DNA of 27,748 bases, from contig JANQSK010000446.1 of the NCBI GenBank assembly GCA_028284105.1, positions 1 through 27,748 on the forward strand, in the 5' to 3' direction. Source of the DNA: Anaerolineae bacterium. Lineage in GTDB: Bacteria; Chloroflexota; Anaerolineae; Promineifilales; Promineifilaceae. The position numbers and the translations under genes were made by a program. The stretch's first letter is position 1, and every line of letters starts with the position of its first letter. Positions 9,096-16,650 of this stretch are shown here, in pieces. Below the pieces are notes generated by a model that saw nothing but the letters and a program-made list of their open reading frames with translations, searched no databases and was not told where the DNA came from.

Positions 9096-9452
9096 ATGAA
9101 AACAAAGAAAGTATCAATAGAATTGAGTGAAGCAGATTTCGAAGCATTAGAATCAATCTCTAAAGCGTGTGGGTGGAGTATGAGCAAGGTTGTTGGGCAA
9201 TGTGTAAAAAGCGGTATGCCCCCTTCGTTGAACAAAGTTCCTGAACTGTTTCATGATGAGCTATTGGCATTAAACAAGTTGGACGACCGAAAGTTGCTGG
9301 ATGTTTTAGAAGATAATTTACCTTCTAAGAAAAAAGAGACAGCCGCTCACAAAAAGGCTAACTTTAGTGCATTGCGCAAAACATATGCTTTAAGATTACT
9401 TCGTTGGCGGGGTCATTCAATCCCGCTCCCCTTTGAAAGTATGATCGGATAG
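9096..9452 (+). CDS. Ribbon-helix-helix-like protein with RWRGHSIP C-terminus
   Basis: This is a 118-residue protein with no assigned function. Residues 1-45 look like a CopG/Arc-type ribbon-helix-helix module: a basic strand (KKVSIELSEADF) followed by two helices around KACGWSMSKVVG. The middle is helical and charged. The C-terminus (LRKTYALRLLRWRGHSIP) resembles, from memory, the end of small proteins found in cyanobacteria and Chloroflexi, some in toxin-antitoxin-like settings. The Shine-Dalgarno is good (GAGAAGG, 9081-9087). It lies between two glycosyltransferase genes, 36 nt after one and 7 nt before the other. No adjacent PIN or other toxin gene is visible. It has no ACGGCCGT. Confidence 0.75.
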   Translation: MKTKKVSIELSEADFEALESISKACGWSMSKVVGQCVKSGMPPSLNKVPELFHDELLALNKLDDRKLLDVLEDNLPSKKKETAAHKKANFSALRKTYALRLLRWRGHSIPLPFESMIG

Positions 9453-9459
9453 AAACAAA

Positions 9460-10638
9460 GTGCGAATCGGGCTAGTTACAGGTGAATTCCCCCCTATGGA
9501 GGGGGGCGTTGGTGCATTTACAAATGAGTTAGCAAAAGCCTTAGGGGAAGCTGGGCACGATGTTTTTGTGTTAACTTCCCGATTAGCCCGACCACCCGAT
9601 CAACCTCGACAAATCTCACTTTTATCTGAACCAATCGATTTAGGTTACGCTACGTTATTGCCTATTGTTCGAAATTGGCGATGGGCAACCAATCGCGAGA
9701 TAGTTGATTGGTCAATCCGCTTCGACCTCGATGTCGTCAATATTCAATATCAAGCGGCGGCCTATGGTATGTGGTTGCCCGCCATTAATTTTGCCCCTAG
9801 AAGGTTACGCAATGTGGTGAAAACGGCCGTTACCTTCCATGATTTGCGCCACCCCTATTTTTTCCCAAAAGCTGGAAAACTTCGTGATAAAGTGGTTCAT
9901 TTGATGGCTCAACAAGCGGACGGTGTATTAACGACAAATCCCGATGATTTTCAAAAAGTGAAGGAGCTTGCCTGTGAAAAAGTCACAGAAATTCCCATTG
10001 GGAGCAATATCGCAGCGTATAAACCTAATCATATCGAAGTCGAGGAGGCCAGGTCCGAATTAGGGGTGCCTCAAAATGGGGTGCTTTTAGGTTACTTTGG
10101 CTTTTTGAATGAAACAAAAGGGGCGGAGTCACTCTTAACGGCCGTATCAAAAATGGCGCCTTCGCATCATGTGGTATTCATCGGAGGCCAACTAGGTGCA
10201 AGTGATGCGTCAAACAATGCCGCTTATTTAACCCACCTTCGCCAAATAATTCACACATTGGATATTGAAGATCGCGTTCATTGGACTGGATATCTGTCTG
10301 ATAGTCGGGTTTCAACGTATTTGTACGCAACAGATATGATGGTGATGCCTTATAAAGATGGTGCATCGCTCAGACGTGGAACGCTTATGGCTGCATTGGC
10401 ACATGGACGGCCGTTAATTTCCACGTGGCCGATTGGCCCAACCCCTTTTTTGGAGCATGGTAAAAATGTTTGGTTTGTACCGATTGATGATCCAGATGCC
10501 ATCGTAACGGCCGTAGCTAACATCAAGACAAATGGCATGCTTCATGAGAGTTTAGCTATTGGGGCCACTCAAGTTGCCCAAAACTTCACTTGGGAGTCCA
10601 TTGCAAAGAAAACGGCCGTATTTTTTGAATCATTGTGA
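9460..10638 (+). CDS. Family 4 glycosyltransferase
   Basis: This is a GT-B fold retaining glycosyltransferase of 392 residues. The N-terminal acceptor domain starts GLVTGEFPPMEGGVGAFTNE (residues 4-23) and contains VTFHDLRHPYF. The donor-binding domain contains LLGYFGFLNETKG, GYLSDSRVSTYLYATDMMVMPY and ASLRRGTLMAALAHGRPLIS. The start is GTG, 7 nt after the previous stop. With the GT2 gene upstream it probably helps build a surface glycan or glycolipid. It holds five copies of ACGGCCGT (9823, 10138, 10407, 10507, 10612), four of them within 482 bp, the densest cluster in the window. Confidence 0.92.
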   Translation: MRIGLVTGEFPPMEGGVGAFTNELAKALGEAGHDVFVLTSRLARPPDQPRQISLLSEPIDLGYATLLPIVRNWRWATNREIVDWSIRFDLDVVNIQYQAAAYGMWLPAINFAPRRLRNVVKTAVTFHDLRHPYFFPKAGKLRDKVVHLMAQQADGVLTTNPDDFQKVKELACEKVTEIPIGSNIAAYKPNHIEVEEARSELGVPQNGVLLGYFGFLNETKGAESLLTAVSKMAPSHHVVFIGGQLGASDASNNAAYLTHLRQIIHTLDIEDRVHWTGYLSDSRVSTYLYATDMMVMPYKDGASLRRGTLMAALAHGRPLISTWPIGPTPFLEHGKNVWFVPIDDPDAIVTAVANIKTNGMLHESLAIGATQVAQNFTWESIAKKTAVFFESL

Positions 10639-10691
10639 TAAATGTCCATGCACTTAATAGATAAAGCAATAAGGAAAAATAGGAGATACCC

Positions 10692-11132
10692 ATGTCAAAC
10701 GATCCAAATGAATTAAAAAAATTTGTAGAAAGCCATGGTGGAATTCATGCTGTTCGTGGTGGTGGGGCCAACAATCGTTCTTGGAATGGCATCCGGTACA
10801 AAACAGGCCTATCTGGTAAGAATGTAGGGTCAAAAAACTTATCTATGAATGTTGCCACTGTGCCTCCAGGTGCAATCGCCTATGCGCATATTCATGATGG
10901 ATTTGAAGTGATGCTTTTTATTCTTGAAGGAAAAGTGCGACATGAATATGGGCCAGATTTAGTTCACTCAGTTGATCATGAAGCAGGGGATTTTATTTAT
11001 ATTGAACCTGGAATTCCCCATGAGGTCTTTAATATTGGAGATGGTCCACTGATGGCGGTAGTAGCCCGCTCTGCTGCAGATGAGTGGGATAAAATCATCG
11101 ATTACCCATCAAAAAACAGGCCAAAAGAATAA
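10692..11132 (+). CDS. Single-domain cupin protein
   Basis: This is a 146-residue cupin_2-type beta barrel. Metal ligands of motif 1 are visible in YAHIHDGFEVMLFILEG (HxH and Glu), and motif 2 is GDFIYIEPGIPHEVFN with its His. The N-terminal 50 residues are Gly-rich and unassigned. The Shine-Dalgarno is strong (AGGAGA, 10681-10686), so translation starts afresh after the 53-nt gap. The stop lies 1 nt before the aminotransferase gene, so the pair is probably made and used together. The substrate is unknown. Confidence 0.87.
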   Translation: MSNDPNELKKFVESHGGIHAVRGGGANNRSWNGIRYKTGLSGKNVGSKNLSMNVATVPPGAIAYAHIHDGFEVMLFILEGKVRHEYGPDLVHSVDHEAGDFIYIEPGIPHEVFNIGDGPLMAVVARSAADEWDKIIDYPSKNRPKE

Positions 11133-11133
11133 A

Positions 11134-12276
11134 ATGGCTTTAGACCTGTCAAATATTCGAAATTCATTTCCGATTTTTGAAAACAAAACCTTTATTAACA
11201 GTTGTTCTAAGGGGGCACTTGCCACTCAAGTTCAACATGCTTATGAAGCCTATTTAAAAGATTGGGCTGAATTAGGGTCTCCATGGGAGCTTTGGGTTGA
11301 CCAACTGGAGGAGTTCCGTAGCTTAGTTGCTCAACTGCTCAATGCCCATCCAGATGAAATTGGTGTCACAACGTCAGTCTCGGCGAGTGTTAATGCCCTA
11401 GCTAGTTCGCTTGATTTTTTAGGGAAGCGTTGTGAAGTGGTCGTTGATGATTTTGCCTTTCCGACAACAGCCCAAATTTGGCATGCTCAATCAGCTCGTG
11501 GTGCTATTGTTAAGCATGTCCCAGAAACGAATCATGAGATTCCTTTGGAGCAATATGAAGCTGTTATTAGTGAAAAAACGGCGCTTGTTTCATTAACGCA
11601 TGTTTGTTATCGAAATGGGGTCATGCAAGACGTTTCAGAAATTATCGAGCTTGCCCATCAAAAAGGGGCACTTGTCATGCTGGATAGTTATCAACTGCTT
11701 GGCACGATGCCTTTTGATGTTAATGTTGCTCAACCTGACTTTTTAGTAGGGGGAATGCTGAAATATTTGCTGGGTTCTTCGGGATTGGCATTTATTTACG
11801 GCCGTAAATCACTTATTCCCACATTGACACCCCAAAATAGCGGCTGGTTTAGTCAAGACAACATCTTTGCGATGGATATCTATCAAAATACCCCTTCATC
11901 TTCCGCTAGACGATTCGAATCCGGTACGCCACCTAATCCAAATGTGTACGCGGGGATAGCTGGATTGAAGCTTATTCAGGATATTGGCTTAGACAGTATT
12001 GATGCCCACCGAGTTGATATAACAGGTGCAATAAAACAAGGGGCAAAAGAAAGAGGATTTCAACTCGTCACATCCGAAGACCCTTCTAAACATGGTCCAA
12101 TGATTACCATTTATTCGAACGACCCAGCTAAACTCGTTCGTCTAGTAGAACTAGAAGGTGTTGTTATATCGCATAGAGATAGCAACCTTCGAATTTCCCC
12201 TCACTTTTACAACACGCTCAATGATGTAGATCGGCTTTTAGATGCACTCACGAGTCACAAAGAGATGTTGGTTTAG
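11134..12276 (+). CDS. Class V aminotransferase-fold PLP enzyme
   Basis: This is a PLP-dependent enzyme of the fold shared by cysteine desulfurases, kynureninase-like and isopenicillin N epimerase-like enzymes (380 residues). The cofactor Asp is seen in MLDSYQLLGTMPFDV (Asp184). The Schiff-base lysine is Lys210 in VGGMLKYLLGSSGLAF, and a later motif is RRFESGTPPNP. The frame is open upstream to 11080, but the ATG at 11134 directly follows the cupin stop and places NSCSKGAL near the N-terminus as in relatives, so it is preferred. No active-site loop Cys of a true desulfurase is obvious, so desulfurase activity should not be assumed. It carries ACGGCCGT at 11798. Confidence 0.87.
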   Translation: MALDLSNIRNSFPIFENKTFINSCSKGALATQVQHAYEAYLKDWAELGSPWELWVDQLEEFRSLVAQLLNAHPDEIGVTTSVSASVNALASSLDFLGKRCEVVVDDFAFPTTAQIWHAQSARGAIVKHVPETNHEIPLEQYEAVISEKTALVSLTHVCYRNGVMQDVSEIIELAHQKGALVMLDSYQLLGTMPFDVNVAQPDFLVGGMLKYLLGSSGLAFIYGRKSLIPTLTPQNSGWFSQDNIFAMDIYQNTPSSSARRFESGTPPNPNVYAGIAGLKLIQDIGLDSIDAHRVDITGAIKQGAKERGFQLVTSEDPSKHGPMITIYSNDPAKLVRLVELEGVVISHRDSNLRISPHFYNTLNDVDRLLDALTSHKEMLV

Positions 12277-12304
12277 TCCTTCGCAAGAGCTATACTCCCC
12301 CCTT

Positions 12305-12997
12305 ATGTTTCGATACCGATTGATAAGCTTCTTTATGCATTTAATTCGGACCTTGCTACTTGCTCGTATTAAGGTTACTGGATTGGAGAATGTTCCTCCC
12401 AAGGGTCCTTGTGTGGTCACCACCAATCATATGAGCACGGTTGATACGCCTATTCTGCTCATGGCATTTCCCATTCAGGAATGGTCCTTTTTTGCAGGCG
12501 AAAAATGGAAATCCCACCTCATATTTGGACCAATTATGGCATGGTTGGGAGCCATTTATATTAATCGGGAATCGATTGATCGTAAATCGATAAGACAAGC
12601 ACAAGAAGCCTTGATGGGTGGGGCAATTTTTGGCTTAGCGCCAGAAGGGGCGCGCTCGAAAGATGGCAAATTAGAAAAAGCCAAAGGTGGAGCCGCTTAC
12701 CTCGCTCATCGCGCTAAAGCTCCCATCTTGCCTGTGGGTATTGTCAATTCAGATGTCTTATTCCAAAATTTCAAGCGATTTCGCCGAACTGAAATTGAGG
12801 TTCACATTGGGAAAATCTATACATTACCTCAGCTGGATCGACGAGCCAAAGGGGAAGATTTAGATGCATTAACGCATCTGATCATGTCAAAAATTGCTGC
12901 ACAATTGCCTGAGCGATATCATGGTGCATATGCTGAGAGTTCCGCGTTAAAAGCGATCAAAAATGGAGAAGATCCTTGGCCCTATTGTCATGAGTGA
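12305..12997 (+). CDS. plsC: PlsC-like 1-acyl-glycerol-3-phosphate acyltransferase
   Basis: This acyltransferase probably converts lysophosphatidic acid to phosphatidic acid at the inner face of the membrane. Family motif I is the HX4D site in NHMSTVDT (His42, Asp47). Motif III is APEGARSKDG (Glu114), and a motif IV-like stretch is APILPVGI. Residues 5-25 are hydrophobic and probably membrane-associated. The frame is open to 12242, but the ATG at 12305 gives 230 residues, the usual length, and avoids overlap with the previous gene. Its last 8 bases overlap the ATG of the NACHT-FGE gene. It has no ACGGCCGT. Confidence 0.9.
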   Translation: MFRYRLISFFMHLIRTLLLARIKVTGLENVPPKGPCVVTTNHMSTVDTPILLMAFPIQEWSFFAGEKWKSHLIFGPIMAWLGAIYINRESIDRKSIRQAQEALMGGAIFGLAPEGARSKDGKLEKAKGGAAYLAHRAKAPILPVGIVNSDVLFQNFKRFRRTEIEVHIGKIYTLPQLDRRAKGEDLDALTHLIMSKIAAQLPERYHGAYAESSALKAIKNGEDPWPYCHE

Positions 12998-15755
12998 ATT
13001 GCCCCTAGAAGTTCAAAAACAGTTAGATGAAATTGAAAAATCGATTGCTGAAACGCAAGCGCGTTTTAAAGATTTAATGTCGCCAGATGAGATTAAGCAG
13101 CTGGTTGTTAAGTTTGAAGCAAAAAGAGATAAACTGCTTGCTCAATATGGGGGACAACAGGGAAAAACGGCCGTTTTGGCCCAGCGTTTTTGGCAGCAAT
13201 ATCCTGACGTTGATCACCCAGAGATTATTCAAGCCACGACCTCTTATTTCGACTACATCAATAATCGTTTTAGCCTTCTTAACTTTCAAGGATTGGGCTT
13301 TGCCAATCAATTGCCAGGCCGATTAAAACTTCGAAATTTATATGTCCCATTAAAAGTTCGCCCTTTTTTGCCAGAGGGTGAGACATGGCCACGACAATTT
13401 GTGACTGATATTGATAATCATGAACCTGTGGAAATATTGCCTCTGTTTGATGATGAATCAGGACTGGTTATTTTAGGGGATGTTGGGGCTGGCAAGACAA
13501 CCTTTTTACAATATATTGCGCTTTCATTGGTGAATGGAGAAGATGTTCATCAGACGGTCAACGGCCGTATTCCGCTCGCAATGCCTCTCTCTGCCTATTA
13601 CGACGAGCTTGAAAATAACAACATCTCCCTTTATGACTTTTTTGTGACCTATTTTGATAATTTAGGAGGTAGTCTGCCTTTTGGGCAACTATTCAAGGAA
13701 GTTGTGGCACGTGGGAAAGCCCTCATTCTCCTAGATGGTCTTGATGAAGCGCGGGATGCACGATTAAGAAATCAGGCGGTGCAAAACATCGTTGATTTTA
13801 TTGCGTTAAATAAAGGGAACGGCAATAAATTTTTAATAACCAGTCGACTCGTTGGTTATAGGCAAGCACGCATTTTTGCTGACGGTGTTTTAGAATGCAC
13901 ATTAGCCGATATTGATGAACTGCTTGGTGGGCGTTTTATTGAACGCTGGTTGCTGTTCGTTGAACAACAAGAGGCAGATGGTGAAGCTATCAATCGAGAA
14001 AAAGAGACGCTTCGCAAGCAGATTTGGGGGAATGTGGCCCTCTCTAGGCTTGCCTCAAACCCTCTTTTGCTCACGATCATGCTAATGATGCAACGACAGG
14101 GCCTTTCCCTTCCGCATCGTCGTGTCGAGCTCTATCATCAATTTATCAATACCCTTATCAAAGATTGGAATCTAGCCCGAAATCCACGCAATATGCCAAA
14201 TACGGCCGTTTCTGATGTCCTAGAAACGATGAGGACATTAGGGCCTCTTGCGCTTTGGATGGAAGAAGACAACCCTGGTGCTGGTTTAGTGCAGCGAGAA
14301 GATTTTCGTCGCGAGCTTGTGAATGTGTTTCGACAAAGAAAAGCAGAAAATCCAACTGTTGAAGCCAATCAATTTCTAGATGACATCAAACAGTTTAGCG
14401 GAATACTTGTTGAACGTGAAGATCAAAACATTGCGTTTTTGCATCGCTCGCTTCAAGAATATTTGGCTGCCTGGGCCATAGCGCACAAAGGGCAAAATAG
14501 CGTTGAGCCTGTTGTAGAATTTATAGCTTCCCATATTATCGATAAAACTTGGTGGGAATTATTGCGGTTGTCGGTGGGCATCATTGGGATTGTGCAGCAG
14601 CGGGAAGATACGGCGGGCATTATCTTGAGCCGTGTTATGGATTCTTCTTTTGGTGAAGGAGGAATTGGATTGACCTTAGTGGGTGAAATGCTAGCTGATA
14701 TTGGTCAATCTGGTGTGACTGTTGAGGTGTACGATCGCATTCTCCGTCATTTATTCAAAGCGCTGCAGGATGAAAACGATGTCAGTGCAGATTGGCGAGT
14801 TGGAATTGGGCAAGTTATTGGCCGAATGAATAAATGGAACACAATTGTCGATGAAATTCAATTTTGTTATGTGCCAAGTAGCGATTTTTATTTGGGCGAA
14901 CAAAAATATGAACAGCTTGTGACTGTATTAGATACTCCTTATTGGCTTAGTCAGCATCTGATAACCCACAGTCAATTCTTTGAATTCGTCGAAGATGATG
15001 GCTATAAAAATCCGGAATTTTGGGTAGAAGCAGCGACCGTTTATCGCTGGCGTTCAGGTGAAGTGATGGACTGGGAGCGATTAGGGTGGCGAAAAGAACC
15101 ACATGATTATGGCTATCCATTTCATTTACCAAACCATCCAATTGTTGGCGTTTCTTATTATGAAGCACTCGCGTTTACTCGATGGTTAGAAAAACGATGG
15201 GTTGCGCGTGGATTCATTGAGCCCCATTGGCAGGTTCGATTACCAACTGAAATTCAGTGGGAGAAAGCAGCTAAAGGTGGCCTTCAACTGCCCCAATTCC
15301 CAGTTGAGGCTGATGTTCACCTGTTGATTCCCGTTTATGATGCCTTTTTTGAGCCACTTTTTGATAATTCAATGCCTAAACGGCCGTTTCCATGGGGAGA
15401 CGAACCTCCCTTAAATCATGCCAACTTTAGACACCCAAACAACCAACATTTTGATGAAAGCAGTAACTTTGGCCTTTGCTTTTCTAAGGGTAAAAGCCCT
15501 GTGGGTTGTATGGATATGAGCGGGAATGTTTGGGAATGGACGCGCTCACTATTACGGCCGTATCCATATAATCCTGACGACGGACGCGAAACCATGGATA
15601 TCCAGCTATTTCATACGCTGGCATTACGTGGTGGCGCTTTTTGGTCGCTTGAAGAACAAATACGAACCGTATCGCGCATAGGTCGTAGCCCAAATACACG
15701 TTCAGATAGTATAGGTTTTAGAGTCTGTGTGATGGTTCCCAATCCCCCGAGATGA
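12990..15755 (+). CDS. STAND NTPase: NACHT domain fused to FGE-sulfatase (SUMF1) domain
   Basis: This large 921-residue protein combines a signal-transducing NTPase with a C-terminal C-lectin-like fold. A short coiled coil (about 5-55) comes first. The NACHT domain shows Walker A GDVGAGKTT (163-171), Walker B ALILLDGLDEA (244-254) and the sensor FLITSR (281-286). The helical part ends in FLHRSLQEYLAAWAIA (483-498). The FGE domain (about 640-912) shows HPIVGVSYYEA, VRLPTEIQWEKAAKGG, FPWGD, MSGNVWEW and GFRVC. The paired catalytic cysteines of true formylglycine-generating enzymes are absent from the C-terminal segment (WSLEEQIRTVSRIGRSPNT), so the domain is more likely a binding module. The ATG at 12990 overlaps plsC by 8 nt; 12963 is an alternative start. 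It carries five copies of ACGGCCGT. Confidence 0.92.
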   Translation: MSELPLEVQKQLDEIEKSIAETQARFKDLMSPDEIKQLVVKFEAKRDKLLAQYGGQQGKTAVLAQRFWQQYPDVDHPEIIQATTSYFDYINNRFSLLNFQGLGFANQLPGRLKLRNLYVPLKVRPFLPEGETWPRQFVTDIDNHEPVEILPLFDDESGLVILGDVGAGKTTFLQYIALSLVNGEDVHQTVNGRIPLAMPLSAYYDELENNNISLYDFFVTYFDNLGGSLPFGQLFKEVVARGKALILLDGLDEARDARLRNQAVQNIVDFIALNKGNGNKFLITSRLVGYRQARIFADGVLECTLADIDELLGGRFIERWLLFVEQQEADGEAINREKETLRKQIWGNVALSRLASNPLLLTIMLMMQRQGLSLPHRRVELYHQFINTLIKDWNLARNPRNMPNTAVSDVLETMRTLGPLALWMEEDNPGAGLVQREDFRRELVNVFRQRKAENPTVEANQFLDDIKQFSGILVEREDQNIAFLHRSLQEYLAAWAIAHKGQNSVEPVVEFIASHIIDKTWWELLRLSVGIIGIVQQREDTAGIILSRVMDSSFGEGGIGLTLVGEMLADIGQSGVTVEVYDRILRHLFKALQDENDVSADWRVGIGQVIGRMNKWNTIVDEIQFCYVPSSDFYLGEQKYEQLVTVLDTPYWLSQHLITHSQFFEFVEDDGYKNPEFWVEAATVYRWRSGEVMDWERLGWRKEPHDYGYPFHLPNHPIVGVSYYEALAFTRWLEKRWVARGFIEPHWQVRLPTEIQWEKAAKGGLQLPQFPVEADVHLLIPVYDAFFEPLFDNSMPKRPFPWGDEPPLNHANFRHPNNQHFDESSNFGLCFSKGKSPVGCMDMSGNVWEWTRSLLRPYPYNPDDGRETMDIQLFHTLALRGGAFWSLEEQIRTVSRIGRSPNTRSDSIGFRVCVMVPNPPR

Positions 15756-16650
15756 CCGTAACAAGAGGGGCTACGGCCGTTCCTCCACACCCTTTAAGAA
15801 TGCTGGAGCCTGCTCATTGCCTTCCACTTGAATGGGAAATTATCCCGAGAGAATGAGATCTCATTAACCAAAAACCATCAGCACAATTTAGACTTTGCTG
15901 ATATAGAATGGGACCTGCGGAGAACACAAATGTTCCCACTGGTTCATCCATAACTTTCCGGTTAATCAAACGTTCTCTGTTGGGTATTGATTTCATGTCC
16001 AACGTCGAACCTCCTATAAGCATTTTTGTTAGAGGGAGCCCCGAAACTTCTTGCTACCCATAAACAGAATAAAATAAAATATTGTTTATTACCGCTAAAC
16101 GACCTTCAGGTGAGTTGTTTAATAGGTTACATAACTAGGTAAATCACAAAAAGTTTTAAAAATTAGATGAGCTTCAATGATTGTGATTTCCTATGTGATT
16201 GATAGTCTTTATAAGACATCTTTTTTAGAAAACTTTCTGTCAGTTACTTAAACAATTCTGATGACAACGGCCGTTACATTAAATGCCATTCATTCCAGAC
16301 CAATCGATCTACGATCATATATGCTAATGTGTTACAAGTTTTAGAGATGGACTCCGAATACCTTTGACTGGAACAAACTACTATTAATAGGTATAACGAT
16401 ATTTTAGCCCAAATGTTCGTGAATTTTGTGTAAATACACCTAATTTCCTCTTGATCTTCATGGCCCATTAGTACTACATCAAGAGTTGTCCTGAAATTTT
16501 GAAATATTTCTTTCAAGGTGCACAAATTTTCTTTTATTCAACAGTAAAATTTAAGGTTGCCACTCATTGTCTACTCATGTAACACAAACATTTTCTTAAC
16601 ATCATTCAAAGAAAATAGCTTGAAATTGATTAATCACCCAGGAGTGTAGA
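15756..16650. other. Long stretch without a convincing gene
   Basis: These 895 bases are AT-rich and all six frames are poorly open. A - strand frame at 15814-16023 (69 codons) and another at 16274-16525 (83 codons) resemble no family I know and have no good ribosome site. The region holds ACGGCCGT at 15773 and 16267, a perfect 14-bp palindrome AATGAGATCTCATT (15852-15865), and a weak inverted repeat AAATCACA/TGTGATTT (16141-16189). It also contains the start region of the YceI lipoprotein gene, with the Shine-Dalgarno AGGAG at 16640-16644. A decayed gene or an untranslated RNA is possible but not shown. Confidence 0.5.
15852..15865. other. Perfect 14-bp palindrome AATGAGATCTCATT
   Basis: This perfect inverted repeat lies about 100 bp downstream of the NACHT-FGE stop. 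A near-palindrome, GGGAAATTATCCC, lies about 15 bp upstream. It could be an operator-like site, but no flanking gene start supports that; chance is a fair alternative in AT-rich DNA. Confidence 0.3.

Noticed and set aside
9096..9452. A complete toxin-antitoxin pair
   Set aside because: Only the ribbon-helix-helix protein is present; both neighbours are glycosyltransferases.
15814..16023. 69-codon - strand frame in the long gap
   Set aside because: The composition is not obviously random, but there is no recognisable family, no Shine-Dalgarno and no neighbour support. It may be a remnant.
16362..16400. A TTGACT box with a TATAAC box downstream, resembling a promoter
   Set aside because: The spacer is about 22 nt, too long, and no gene starts nearby.
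16274..16525. 83-codon - strand frame in the long gap
   Set aside because: No family resemblance, no ribosome site, and the translation looks random.
12990..16650. A diversity-generating retroelement acting on the FGE domain
   Set aside because: No reverse transcriptase and no adenine-rich near-copy of the gene's 3' end are present downstream in the window.
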